DNA of 64,000 nt from the NCBI GenBank assembly GCA_029641185.1, contig JAPWGK010000003.1:1860001-1924000 (forward strand). Direction: 5' to 3'. This DNA comes from Pseudofabraea citricarpa. Its lineage: Eukaryota; Ascomycota; Leotiomycetes; Helotiales; Dermateaceae. Below are positions 21,212 to 33,417 of this stretch, one piece after another. The position numbers were made by a program, and so were the translations under genes. Each line of letters opens with the position of its first letter. Within the stretch, counting starts at the first letter, position 1. The notes beneath the pieces were generated by a model. That model saw only the letters and a program-made list of their open reading frames with translations. It was not told the origin of the DNA and did not search any database.

Positions 21212-24200
21212 TTTGGGAAAGATATCGCGTACTGTTTGAGCTGACGGATCAAAGACAGTGCAGTTTCAATAAAATTGAAGTAAAGAATGAGTGAAACGCT
21301 AGAAAGAGTGATAGTCGTTGATGAAGAGAGCGAGTATTGGTAGACTTCTTCTACTTATAAACTAATATAAAATATTCCTCAGTGGCCTACAACAGCACTC
21401 GTCGATTGGTAGACGCCTACATCAATCCTCCTGTTTCGAATATCGTTCATTTTCAACCACTTCATCTCTCCTCGTCGTATTGAATCTTACCATTAGTAAT
21501 AGCATTCGGAATGATCTCATGTTCTGTTATTCGAATTACAATCCTTCTCGTAATTGGGAAGCTCTGTCAATGCCAAACAAGCTTTTGAGATAGTGGCTCA
21601 GAAATAAACCTTGTATAAAGGAGTCGACTTGCGAAATATATGCTCATATGATTGTTAATGCCATGGACCCGCATGGGCCGGTACCAAAAAGCTTGCTAGA
21701 ATTCTTGGTAGTGCGTTGCAACTTATCCTTCTAGTATTAAATGTGGCAGTTGATGTCTCTGATATGCAAGTAATTAACGAACCACTACAATAGAACGACA
21801 TATGCCAATAAGCTATTAGGCATACTCCTAATGAAGGAGCACGGAAATATCAGATAGCCAAGCAGAAGATAATTACACTTTCCGAGTGTCAGGCAAAATG
21901 GAAGCTTGTGCTTTAAGCGAGCACCTTCTTGCCTTTACCGTGTACCAACCGTGCACTGAATAATGCCGCTGAAAGTACTGTTACTTCAGTAAAAGCATGC
22001 CTAACATATCATATTATGCCTTAATTATACCCTCTGAAAGCATTGATTTTAACTAAAATTAGCATGGTATTTACGTACCTTATGATACAGATCTACTCCC
22101 GTATGAGCCATATTAGCATGACTCTCTGCATATGCGGAGTCCGGGTTTTTAGGCAAGCAGATATCCGGAATTGCGGCTACCAAGCGAATCCGTGTCCTTG
22201 AGACAGGAGATGCTAACATCTGGGTGAGGCAACCATAACAAAGTCTGCCTGCCTATCCAGGTTGCCTACTGGTAGCTGTATAATTGACACGATTAAATTA
22301 GTCATATGAATATATAATGAAGGGATGAACTGTCTTAAGAATCACTGTCGTGGTGCTACTGTGTTGGTGTGATGGTCCTATTTATTCTCGGGTGCTCGGA
22401 GAAGGAGACCGAGCTTGATACTCGCTTCGGTTTCAATATCCACGCCAGATTATAACCTTATAATATTTCGACATGCACCCTCGACTTTCAGCATGCTAAT
22501 ATAAAATATTATGCTCGTAAACAATTTTATCGGCTGGCTGTGTTCCAACTGATGTGCCCCGTTTGGTTTTCATACAATGTAACTTATACCTCTCGCAGGT
22601 ACCAATGTATAAGAAGAATTTTGAAGGCGTACTTGGATCATTTGAAGGTAGTAGCTCCTTCACTTTTGATAATACAACTAGTGAGTCAAGATTATAAGCT
22701 TTATAAAACTTCGCGTAGTTGACGAGGGTTCCTCATTTGTCAGCGAATGAGTAGACTCAAAATACCAAGGTCTCACCCTCGTTCTGCAAATATCTCCTCA
22801 GCCTCATGGATGTCATATATAGTAGTGCAGGTCAAGTAGTTCTCTGGTTCGACCCCGAGTCGTAGACGAGCGAATTTGCTCTATCTTGTGTACGTCTGTT
22901 CGGTCACACAGATGATGGTGTACCAAGAGGAAACATTTCTCAAGTTGCAGAATTCTTTAACAGCCATCAGGGCACAAGACCTTCTTATGCTGTAGCAATA
23001 TGGCTCGCAACTATGGATTACAATAGCTCTTGTACGCGTCGCCAACCATTGATTTTCTTCCTAAAGTATTATCATATTACTGACTTTATGTCTGACGAGG
23101 CTGGTCAAAGCGTTATGCCCATACTTGCAATGTCTTTTGAGAACTCTGACGTATAAAGTCATTTCAAGGGCTTATTTGGTCTCCTGAATAATCAATCCAC
23201 GGTGGCATAATATCTAGGTGCTCCAAGAAGCAATTCTTGGAAATAAAACTCGAATACGTAAGAATTTCATCAATTGGATTGCCGTAAGGAAATCTTAATG
23301 GGCTGTTCGGCAGGAAGACCAGTCGGAACTTCCTCGTACTAGAGGGATACTGATAGGGCTCCAATCATGGAATAACGACTTACCTTCTACGAGATACGTT
23401 CCAACCATCATGCAAATTCTCACCACCTAATTCCCCGTATCAAAAATCACAACAAGAGGCATCCTGATACACAGCCTTGCGTGACAGACATTGGGTCGCG
23501 ATATCGCGGACCGTGACATTTTCAGACTTCCTCCAATGCTCGATAGATTCTCGTTGAGATCTACAAAGGACATTCCGCTAACAAATATCAAAGACGAGTA
23601 ATATACACTTGAATCTTGACTCTATACATTGTCAATGTAAGCCTTGTGGGGGCTTGCTGCCATAGTGTCTCGCTCGCAGCTTCTTTTGAGATAAAGATGG
23701 AGGTATTGGGTGGAGCTGTACCACTGTATTTGAGGGAGTTTGGCGGTAACGGGCGTTCGTAGGTGAAAGTACGGTCCTCTACCAGTATTATCTAGATGTA
23801 ATCCTACTGAATTTGTTTAGTTGCATCCATGATATAACGAACGGAGAAGCTATTACGGGTAGGTAAAAGAGGGAGAAGACCCTGGACGTTGTTTCTCTTA
23901 GAGACTTTAATTATATCACGGCCGACTCAAGAGCTTGATTGCGTGAGCTCACTCGTTTGTGTCGTTTAACCTTTTTCGCCTGTGCCTTTTGTTTGGCGCT
24001 CCAGTACCTAAAAAGCGTATCGCCCGTTAAAGCTGTTCGTCAGCAGACTCATCAATTACATGAAGGAGAAGAAAACACTAGGCTACACATCTCTCTCATT
24101 CTCTGCTAGTCATCAAATGCCTGGTGTCCGCAACGTCATAATAAGGTGTCGCTTAAGCAAGTTTGATCGCTAAACACTCAGGGGTCAAACACCAGGATGG

Positions 24201-24577
24201 ACAACTACCGAGCAAGGCGGAGATATGGTAGTTAGGAACGCCAAGGCAGTTTGAAACGCTTGATCATACCCATTCAGCCTCAATACCTGCGCATGACAAG
24301 GCATTCTTGCAACATTGACATATTCTCGTGTAGTAGTAGTTACAAGGCTATGCCGATCTGTCGAATTAAGCATTCACGAGTAGCATACTCGTTTCCCGAG
24401 GTCGAGCCACAATGCTCGCTTGAATCCTCTTTGAGCTGTCTGGCGGTACATATGGCATTGCTCGCTCTTCTGATTGTGTGTGTTCGTTAAAAATTCATTA
24501 AACCTCTACAGACTTTGAGTCGTTCGATATCAACACGTACATCTACTGTTACTTCTGTTCTCACATTCTCTACAGTC
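21212..24577. other. Gene-poor AT-rich interval
   Basis: About 3.3 kb without a recognisable intact gene. The left end is the promoter of the secreted-protein gene. A minus-strand stretch at 23164-23364 has a protein-like composition (KNCFLEHLDIMPPWIDY) with GTAAGT upstream near 23384, but no ATG-started model could be closed. It may be a relic or an unresolved small gene. Confidence 0.45.
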
Positions 24578-24938
24578 ATGGAAACCCCAGCAGTGGTTTC
24601 TAATCAGCCGGTAAGAGACATATTTACCTATACATTAGAAAATCCCTTTCAACTTCAGATCACCAAAGCAGATGTTGCTCGTATTTACTAATGATGTCTC
24701 TAGACACTTATAGCTGATCTAGGAGCGGAGCTTGGGGAAACGGATACCGAGCCGATCAATCAGGACGTGTCTCTTCGTGGAGGCTGCGCAATAGCAAACC
24801 CATGCGAGTATGTTTCTCCTGATCCTTGTAGGCCTATATCAATCGGATTTTCTCTGAATTATGTTTCTGTGTAGCTGCTGCTGTCCATACATCGATGAGG
24901 ATTCATGTTGCGGTGCTTATTTTGGCTGGTGTAATTGA
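24578..24938 (+). CDS. Cysteine-rich microprotein, three exons
   Basis: Exons 24578-24610, 24704-24807 and 24875-24938 give a 66-residue protein. Intron 1 (93 nt) has donor GTAAGAG, a perfect TACTAAT branch point and acceptor CTCTAG. Intron 2 (67 nt) has donor GTATGTTT and acceptor GTGTAG. The join yields the C-terminal block CAIANPCDCCCPYIDEDSCC and then GAYFGWCN before TGA, with eight cysteines in the last 28 residues. The first half is acidic and free of cysteine and there is no signal peptide or long hydrophobic helix. The Arg-Gly-Gly followed by clustered Cys is reminiscent of small fungal CYSTM-like or metal-binding peptides, but I cannot assign a family. If intron 2 were retained, translation would end at GTG TAG with a Cys-poor tail, so splicing decides the product. 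Confidence 0.6.
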
Positions 24939-25756
24939 TCGGAGCGAGTGGAGACGGTTGAAAGAATTAAACAAAACATCATTTTATCAAAACTTTTGTT
25001 GTCGAGTCGCGTGCAGTGCAGACTGTAAATTCTTACGCGAATCAGAACTTTACATTTATATATATATATATGTCTTCTTCTATCATTGTCAAACCTATTA
25101 CTTCATGTCTTCAGATCTAAGCTATAATCTCTAGGTTCTCTGGCTTCTAAGCCCAGCTCGTAGATCGAGACATGTTAATTCTTTCTTATGGCACTAGCTA
25201 TTGTAGCCTTAACGAGCATTAGTCCAATTCTCCCTCTAGCTCATTCTTACAGGATCAAAGGTGAAGGACTCATTAAAAGGCAGAATAATCCATCATCACT
25301 TGGCTTAGTTGGTTAGAGCGTAGCTCTAATAAAGTCCAGGTTGTGAGTTCGAGCTTCGTAACAGCTAATGAACTTGTTTTTCTGTTTGTTTATTTTGAGA
25401 ATATTGGTGCCTGTGGCGCAAGAGAAAAGCTTTTGATTCAAGATTTGATGACGAGAATCGGTTAATAGAGTACCATATGCAACATATGCCTTGTAGCTCT
25501 TTTCTTTGGCATTTTCTTCAGCTCCGTGTGTATCGGCTCTATTCACGCACAAGCATCTATCTCAAGCTATGATCAGCAACGTCTGTTGAGCTATTTTAAG
25601 AGAAGCAGACTGGTTGAAAACAATACAATTTTCTAAAGATATTTGACTACGCTATTCTTACAAAGAGATATCCACTTTTCTGCCGTGGAACCTTTTCTAA
25701 CCTATTACTGCTTGTAGTAAAACCATAATTCTCCGCCTTGATACAAATTCCAATGA
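24939..25756. other. Intergenic with tRNA-like relic
   Basis: No protein gene recognised; contains a TA microsatellite (25057-25072) and the tRNA-Ile-like sequence listed separately. A minus-strand open frame across 25313-25552 is an artefact of reading through the tRNA-like sequence. Confidence 0.5.
25294..25366 (+). pseudogene. Decayed tRNA-Ile(AAU)-like sequence
   Basis: The segment GGCTTAGTTGGTTAGAGCG at 25302-25320 matches the D-arm and A box of eukaryotic tRNA-Ile. CTAATAA is a seven-base anticodon loop with AAT. GAGTTCGAGC forms a near-consensus B box, and the T stem (GTGAG with TTCGT) can still pair using G-U pairs. The acceptor stem halves (CATCACT and AACAGCT) do not pair and the anticodon stem is broken, so this is unlikely to be a working tRNA. 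Differences from the expected sequence are mainly C-to-T and G-to-A, as expected of decay or repeat-induced mutation. It could also be the head of a tRNA-derived SINE. Confidence 0.6.
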
Positions 25757-26920
25757 TCAATAGAGGGCTTCTCCAGGAGAGTATTCCTTCTTCGCTTGAG
25801 CAGATGGTTGATACCTGGTTCCGATGGGAACAAGCGTCTCGTCTCTGCTTTCCTCTCTTAGAGTCAATAAGGGCAATGCCCAGAACAAGAGCAAAATGCC
25901 AGCAAACACAGGGATAGCCACTGCCGTAAGCGTGATGCACAGAACCCAAACTCCAAGCGAAGCGGAAGCAGTGCTATCGTCACTCGTTGAGATGGCCTGT
26001 GGGTCGTACGGTTGGATGCCGGTCCAAATCTCGCGGAGTATTCCAATGCACACTCGCCATATCAACATGGTTATGATACCGAGCGTGAATGCCCACCGAG
26101 CTTTGAGAGATGGGTACTCTGCCGACTTCACCCTCGCAAGGTGGATATAGCTGACAATCGAAGAGGGAATCGCGAAGATGGGTGGCAAGAACCATATGAT
26201 TGTGGCCGTGATGGTTTGTTTTGGCTCGTCTCCTTCAAAATAGACCCAGTATGTGTACCAGAAGAATAATGCTCCGAGGATTGCCGTCCGTTTCCCGGGC
26301 AGATCTGGTAGATCTGGTAGATCTGGTGTTGCAAACGGCTGGGCTTGGTCGGAAGATGGGGTATTATGAAGCTTCGACCAGGCGATTAGCATGTTTGAGA
26401 TAGCTGCGTAAAGCCAGTCCCAGATGACTCTACCCACCAGGACGGTCAAGACGCTGATGACAGAAACAGCAGCCATCCATACAGTGAGCGATGCATTACG
26501 GCGGCAGGACCAAAAGCATGCGAGATCGTCGTATGGCTCGAGAGTGTACCAGATAGCTCTGTTCACAAGGCTGTAAATCCTGAGAGCCTGCATCGTGATG
26601 ATCTGCGGGAGAGCGACGCGTTTGCCCTCTGCCCGAGCAGCTTGTCGCTCGAGGCTTACTGTAGATGCAGGATCCATGGCTTCCAGGATCCACCAGATGC
26701 TGAATAGACCAGGCAGTAGTACGGGTGCCAGCCAAGTCAACGTGTCCTGAACCGTGGTTTTTGGTGGTGGTCCTGCGTAGATTCCCCACATGAGGTTGCT
26801 GAGGATGGCGGCGCCGTGGCACGTCGTTATCGCAAACATCTTCCCTTCCGAATATGTAGACATGGCGCTGTTCTGTGACCTGGTCGTGAGGGTACGAGTG
26901 GAAGAAGAGGTAGATATCAT
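25757..26920 (-). CDS. Internally duplicated multi-pass membrane protein, family unknown
   Basis: Single exon, 387 residues from an ATG (MISTSSSTRT). The protein is made of two homologous halves of about 150 residues, each with around four hydrophobic segments. The first half has GPPPKTTVQDTLTWLAPVL at 50-68 and LEPYD at 127-131. The second has GDEPKQTITATIIWFLPPI at 230-248 and IQPYD at 302-306, i.e. the same order and spacing. The halves are linked by a hydrophilic loop with three DLP units (198-208) from a nine-base tandem repeat. The soluble tail is about 35 residues. The same unit occurs once in the gene at 56417-57217. I do not know a named family. No catalytic or transport motif is recognisable; conserved Trp, Pro and Pro-Tyr-Asp residues suggest a structural or channel-like role, which is speculation. 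Confidence 0.8.
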   Translation of the reverse strand: MISTSSSTRTLTTRSQNSAMSTYSEGKMFAITTCHGAAILSNLMWGIYAGPPPKTTVQDTLTWLAPVLLPGLFSIWWILEAMDPASTVSLERQAARAEGKRVALPQIITMQALRIYSLVNRAIWYTLEPYDDLACFWSCRRNASLTVWMAAVSVISVLTVLVGRVIWDWLYAAISNMLIAWSKLHNTPSSDQAQPFATPDLPDLPDLPGKRTAILGALFFWYTYWVYFEGDEPKQTITATIIWFLPPIFAIPSSIVSYIHLARVKSAEYPSLKARWAFTLGIITMLIWRVCIGILREIWTGIQPYDPQAISTSDDSTASASLGVWVLCITLTAVAIPVFAGILLLFWALPLLTLREESRDETLVPIGTRYQPSAQAKKEYSPGEALY

Positions 26921-29498
26921 TACTGCTGAAGGCCTGACATTTATCTACTGGGAAGGCGCGTTAGCTTGAGCTACTTGCCCAAAGTATACCTCATTAGGAT
27001 GCCACAAAACGTCCATTCTTAGTCTAAAGGGCACTTGCTCAACCGCAAGGTTCTCTTCATGTGAAACGCTAAATTACTTACCACCCTTCGGAAGATATAG
27101 TAAAGAGTCCGGGGTTTATTAGCTCTCCCGGAATAGAATTTAGCAGAAGTTTACTTTGAAGTCTGAAAATATTACATCATTTTCAATTGATATCCTAGTG
27201 ATGTTTGTAACGCTCGTTGATGAAATATAATACAGCAAAGAATTGATAAGTATGGAGATGAAAAGAACGTGCTACTACTACCACGCAAGTCATGCAACTA
27301 TTTGTACATTCAGAATTTTCTTCCAACTGATATCGCAACCAGGAATGCCAGCTATGATCACCTGTGTTTATAGATTATAGTTATTTGTTGAAGTAAATAC
27401 TCAAATTCTTTCCTGTTGAATTTCAAATAGTAGGCTTCCTGTAATTGTATTTTATTATCATTTAGACACTCTTGTGTACGTTTGTAATTGAAAAAATAAG
27501 CGATATAAAACTGACTTGACGCACGAAAACTAAATAACGTAAGTGAACAGTTGGCATTTGGATGAGTGTATGACAGGTATTAGCTACTTATTGACTTAAG
27601 ACAGATAATGTATAATGGGTCTTTTCGTCTGTGTATTTCGTTCATCTATTTAGCTAATTCAGCTATTTGAAAACAAGAGAATATTCCTCTCGTGAGATTC
27701 TACTCCAAAAGCCTGTTCAACAAATGTCACAACTTAGTATGTCTACATACTTGTAGGAACTTTGGTTGTTTATACATCTCTATATATCTAGTTAATCTAT
27801 TTTATTTATCTCATTTCCAATTTTTGTCTTTCTTTTGCCTTGTCTTTTCCCACCAGCTTGGATACGTTCTTGAGATTGAATGGGAATGATAATAGCATTC
27901 TGACACGGGATCTCGTGCTTTTATAAGAACCGTACTTGTAACATTCGCTATGCTCTATACTTTCTCCGTCATTATCACAATTATAAAATACCCTTTGAAC
28001 TTTTCTCGCGCCGGATGATTATATCAGATAGCAGCACATCTATCCCCCACCCTTGGAAGAAAGCAGAAAGATAACAACAAAGCGTGGTGTAGCAGAAAGC
28101 TTTTACTGTCCAGGTTTACCTTTCCTCCAGGGGTACAGTCTCGAAGCTTTCCCTACTCATGTATTGATACACTCTGTATATAGAGTTCATTCCACGACTC
28201 AGTAAGAAACACCACCCACGAGAACCTGATAACATCGTTCAGCTCTCAAACAATTGGATGCATTTAAGGTATGCGAGAGCGAGGTTGACCAAATGAGGAT
28301 CACCCTCCGGCCTCTTGCTTTGGCCCTTTTTCGAGATAAGACATACACAAGAGCGCCGTCATACTGAGCTCACTTCATCAGCCCACCGAGCTGGAACAAG
28401 GGCAAGGGCGAGCAGGCTCCAAACGTCACCCTCGATTGAGGTAGGTCATAGTACATTCAAAGCAGATTCAGGCCCCTCATTTTTGACCCCTCCAGATCGG
28501 CTATCTGATCTCATCACATCACATCACATCAAACTTTTGCCTTGGAATCGCTGCAGACCGCTGTGCCCCTCAATCCTTCGACGCAACGCAAAGCAATGGT
28601 CAGGAAGCCTGAAAGACCACTTTTTTCGACGAAGGATTTTGGGCGTGTGCATTTGCAGAGTCATGGGGTAGGATGGGATGGGATTGGGGGAGTGAGTTGT
28701 GGTTGCAGGTACTGTCCTGTACAGGAGTGTAGTGTACTACTGTAAGGCTGGGGGGTTGGGGGGTTGGGGGCTGGGGTAGCTGAAAATCAGGGTTCGAGGT
28801 TTGTTGATGTGGGTGTGTTCGGCCGAGGGGGTACGTCATAGGCGTTTGGTCTTCTGCTTGCGCCTGGGCCTGGCTGAGCTCCGGGAGAACTATCAAGATG
28901 ATGATGAAAGAAGAAACCAAATCCAATTGCTTTTGATGACTGTGATTTTTAATCAAGGGAGATAAAATCGAATCAAATCAAATCAAATAAAATCGAGGGG
29001 GCGATTAGGTAATTCTTAGCCTTGTTTCTCCTTTGGGTGCGGTGCATCGTGGTCGAGTATCAAATGCAAAAGGGTCAAGAGGTTGTGACTCGAATTTCAT
29101 TTTTCAGGCCCCGGAGTCATTCCTGCAGTAGGTTGTTTTGTGCCGTTGATGTGCTGCGCTGGAAACAGTGGGAAGATGATGAGTAGTGAATGAGTGACTA
29201 TGAGTGATGAGATGGCAAAACAGACGAACGAGGCTTGAGTCACCGTCGCCTGAAGAGAATCAATCACTGGACCGTGGACCGTGATCACCTGGATTCAATG
29301 GCACTCAAATACATCGACACTTCACCAAGTCCAGCGCACAGTTATCATCACCTGGGTCCAGCACTACTCACTATTCGCATCAGAAGATCTGAACACGAAC
29401 CCCTCCTCTCCCCTCATCCACCATCCGTTATCCCCCAGACCCGTTGCGCTGCCCCTCTCCCGTCTTCCCTTCCCGTATCTTCTTGACTCTCACCGACC
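26921..29498. other. Intergenic, AT-rich then GC-rising
   Basis: No gene recognised in 2.6 kb. 27000-28000 is strongly AT-rich. From about 28300 the composition changes to the GC-richer, simple-repeat-rich type that continues to about 55 kb. It includes an ACATC repeat (28512-28531) and a G-rich block around 28745-28780. Confidence 0.5.
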
Positions 29499-32479
29499 AT
29501 GACAACGACAACATCTTCACCATCTTCACCATCGTCAACAACCGCGATAGCAGCATCCGCCTCCAGCCTCGTGTCGGCGCCAACCACAGGTCTGTCAGCC
29601 CCTCGTCCTCGTCCTCGTCCTCGTCCACTCATCCCCCTCCTATCCCTCCTCCCCTCCTACATCTCTTACACCGCCTACACCGCCTTGCTCTCAACGCCCC
29701 AGCACCAGCACCAGCACCAACACCAACACCACCAGCACGCACGCAAACCTGCTGCATGTCAATCAATCTGCCTGTTGTACACTGGCATCCCACCCCCTCG
29801 GCCCTCTCTCCCACATCTCCCCCTCTGCCAGCCGGTGATCTGAGGGTCATCTGCTCGCTTCGTCGACCAGAACAGTGAAGACTGACTGATGCGTTGGCAG
29901 ACAACAAAGTAGCTGATTCCGCCTCACGCGCAGCCGCTGCACACCATACCAAACCCACCAGGATCTGTTACTATTATTCCAAGAGAGGTGAGTAACCATC
30001 AGAGAGCGCTGTGAATTTTTTCATTGGCCCTCGGCCCTCAATATATGCATGTCTGTCCTGCAGTTGCAGACGGTGTACAGAGTGGCGGGAGATCATTTTA
30101 GAGGAGGATGCTGCCCCCACGAGATTACCACGCAGCTGTTGGGAGCATTATCTCCTCGTGGGACTCGTGGCCCGCGGCATGCTTTTGGTTGACGTGCTTC
30201 TGCTGCTGCTGCCATCTGATGCCCATTGCATCGCACGTGATATGAGCCAAGGAAGGCTGACCAGATGTGATAGGCAAGTGTCGGGATGGAGACGATTGTA
30301 GATTCATCCACGACAGATCCCTACCGGTCGAGAATGCGGAATCCTCGTCGGCCATGCCAGATGAGCATGGCATGATTCCAGACCGCCGACAGGCCGTCAC
30401 CAAGCCTGTACCAGCTTCACGTGTGGTACAAAAACCAATACCCGATCAGGACCCTCGGGAATTTCAGCTCGGCCAGATCCGACGACGATTCTCGCCCAAG
30501 GAGTCACTGCAGAAGGCGAGTGGGTTGTGGGATACAGAGGAGGGGTCCTTGTTACAGTTCAAGCTCCCTCCTTCGGATCCCGACTTCCCCTTTGAGATGA
30601 CGGCTCTCGAGTGCTCGCTTCTCGTCCCTACACACTATCCTGATTCGCGGCCCACCTTGAAGGTTGACAATAAAGACATTCCAAGAGGGTATGCAGTCAA
30701 TGTCGAGAGCGGGTTTGATGAGTTGGCACAGGAGAAGACAGAATCCACCCTGCTGGAGTTGATCAAAGCTCTGGACCGAAATCTTGAAGTTTTTCTCTCG
30801 GCCGAAAAGGCAGAGACCGTCAAGATTGTACCGAACAAGAAAGATACTCGGCATCTCGCGAACCTTCCTATCAGAGCACTAGAGCCAGTATCTTCGCCAC
30901 AGCAAAATGCAGGACCTTCATCTCCACCCAAACCAGCTACGACTATCAAATACGAGCCAACTTTCACAAAGGCGCAAAAGGCCGAGGCATTCAAGAGAAG
31001 AGAAGCCGAGACCAGACAAATAGAAGCCCGAATGGGGCGACTACCTCTCTTCAAGAAATCCGGAGATGGCATCGCTTATACTATTCCCATCGAGCCGAGG
31101 AGAAGATCTGAGTTGCCCGTTGGCTTACAGGCAGTCAAGACCATCCAGCTGTTTGTACCATTAATCTACCCTCTTCAGATTTGCCGAGTGCAGCTTGGAG
31201 GCGTAGAAGCAAGTGAAGCCAAATCAGTCGAGAAGGGATTCGAGGTGAAAGCCGCAGAGCTGAAAGAAACTACTTTGATGGGTCACGTGAACTATCTGGC
31301 ACAGAATATGCACACTCTTGCCAAGACTGTCCTGGAGGAGAAGAAGTCAATTCAACCAATTGTGGCAAATCCAGTTGAATTTACAGAAAACAAGACCACA
31401 GAAGGTAATCAAGATCCCGAGAGGAGTCACATCCAATATATTGCGCGCCCACCCGAATGGACAATCGTTGAGAACTCCGATGCTGAAGATTCCGAGGACG
31501 ATTATTCATATGATACGGGAGACGAGACAACAAGCGAGGAAGAAGAACGAGAAGAACAAGAAGCCGAGTTGAAGCTCAAAGATTCTCAACCTGTCTCGAG
31601 TCCAGAGAGAGGAACCGCTATCTCATTTCCATTCATGGAATTGTACGGCATCGAACTTCTTGAAATTGCAACACTCAACATCACGGTGAAATGTGATAGA
31701 TGCAAGGACATTATGGAGGTTCGTGGACTCAAGAACGGTGTGGCCAAGAGTGAGAGTTGCAAGAAATGTGCAGTTATGTTCTCCATCTGTTTCCGACGAG
31801 ATCTGATGCATCCAAATTCCGTACGAGCTGGATTTCTTGATCTCGAAGGGTGTACTGTCGGGGACATGTTACTAAGGTAAGCAAGTTCTCGTTGATGATT
31901 ATTCTCTAGCTAACAAAGAGCAAAAGTTCCTTCGTCCCAACATGCTCAGAATGCTCCAACCCATACCCGCTTCCGGGAATCGTTAGCGTACAAGGCGAAA
32001 CAACATCCAACGTATGTCGAGAATGCCATCAGAAATTCACCTTCAAACTCCCGTCGGTAAAGTTCCTACGCATCACTAGTGCCACAGCTCGCGCACCTAC
32101 GTCAGGACCCCGCCGCAAGAAAGAGGTGCTCGGTATCGTGGCCGGCACTGAGCTGCCCAAGCGAGGGCGCTGTCGACATTACGCCAAGAGCTATCGCTGG
32201 TTCCGCTTTAGCTGCTGCCAGAAGGTGTATGCGTGTGATAAGTGCCACGATGGCGCCGAGGAGCATCTGCACGAGTGGGCGAACCGCATGATCTGTGGCT
32301 GGTGCTCGAGAGAAGGTAACTATCGCCCGGAGGATTGTGGGGTTTGCCACCAGTCGCTTGTGGGTAAGAAAGGAGGAGGGTTCTGGGAGGGTGGCAAGGG
32401 CACCAGAGATCAGGTCAAGATGAACCGGAGGGATAAGAGGAAGTTCAGGAGGATTGGGAGCGCGGCGAAGAAGAGTTGA
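29499..32479 (+). CDS. CCCH-RWD-CHY zinc-finger protein
   Basis: Proposed exons 29499-29589, 29901-29987, 30274-31876 and 31927-32479, total 777 residues. Exons 2-4 are well supported; exon 1 depends on a weak GTCTGT donor. A CCCH finger (C53-x8-C62-x5-C68-x3-H72) is created only by splicing exon 2 (ICYYYSKRG) to exon 3 (KCRDGDDCRFIHD) over a 286-nt intron. Residues about 140-240 (FKLPPSDPDFPFEMTALECSLLVPTHYPDSRP) resemble an RWD fold. A long acidic linker follows, then CxxC pairs (CDRCKDIM, CKKCAVMF, CSECSNPY, CRECHQ). The end is a CHY zinc finger at 676-734 (CRHYAKSYRWFRFSCCQKVYACDKCHD...CGVCHQ). A basic tail completes it. CHY proteins are often linked to ubiquitin-type regulation or redox import, and CCCH fingers bind RNA; the exact role is unknown. 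Confidence 0.8.
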
Positions 32480-33077
32480 TTAATTGGAGGCCTTCTATAG
32501 AGGGTGGCCTTGTTAGAGTAGAAAGATCCATCCGTGTATAGATATTATAATAATGTTCCTCTTTGCCTTCTCTTTACTGAGGTTGATTCTCTAGACGAGT
32601 TTCCGATAGCATGATAATCAGATGGCAAAATCTCTAGGCGGCCGAGGATGCGATACGACACGGCGTGATCTGCGAATCCAAGACACATGATCTCTGAAAA
32701 AGAAAAAGATAAAAAGAAAAAAAAAAGAAAGACTCACCACCAGCACTACTTGACATTTATCTACCTCACCGACACCTTTTCTTTTTCCTCTTCCTCTCCC
32801 TCTCCCTAGATGAAACCAATTTCTATCGCTTCAACCGCCTAATATTTTTTTCTGTCTCTTTTTTTTTTTTTCTTCGTCTTCCCTCTCCCTCCCTCTCTCT
32901 TTCTCTGTCACATCTCACTTTTACGAGACGGACAGACACGACCACCACCAAAAAAAAAAAAGACAGAAAAAAAAAAAGAGACAGAAAAAAAAAGAGACAG
33001 AAAAAAAAGCCTTCCGAGTTCCGCGTGCCGGGTTTCGCACTGCACGCTGCCTTGCCTGCATTGCATGTATCACGTAC

Positions 33078-33080
<3 letters not shown>

Positions 33081-33112
<32 letters not shown>
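33081..33112. repeat. (TG)16 microsatellite
   Basis: Sixteen perfect TG units, directly visible, flanked by several poly-A/poly-G tracts. Confidence 0.95.
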
Positions 33113-33116
<4 letters not shown>

Positions 33117-33387
33117 CATGAAAAAAAAAAGAAGAGAAGAAGAAAAAAAAAAGTCGAGATGTGACAGAATCTTTTTTTGGGGGGGTTTTTGGTTTTTGGT
33201 TTGGTTTGGGGTTGGGGTTGGGGCTGGTGAGGTTGGTTAGGGTATGAGAGAGAGAGGGGGTGGGTGGTGTGTGATGAGAGACAAATTTTGAGGAGGGAGA
33301 GAAGAGGCAATGACGAGACGAGATGCTACTTTCTTTTTATATGTCATGCAAGAAATTCTTTTTCGAATAGATTTCTTTCTGGTTTTT

Positions 33388-33417
33388 GGTTCTGGTTCTG
33401 GTTCTGGTTCTGGTTTT
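33388..33417. repeat. GGTTCT hexamer repeat
   Basis: Four perfect GGTTCT units plus one degenerate unit, directly visible. Confidence 0.9.

Noticed and set aside
22830..22875. B-box-like GGTTCGACCCC
   Set aside because: No A box at a suitable distance and no cloverleaf could be drawn.
28600..28956. Minus-strand frame with signal-peptide-like N-terminus
   Set aside because: It begins with TTG rather than ATG and the remainder is Pro/Gln low complexity.
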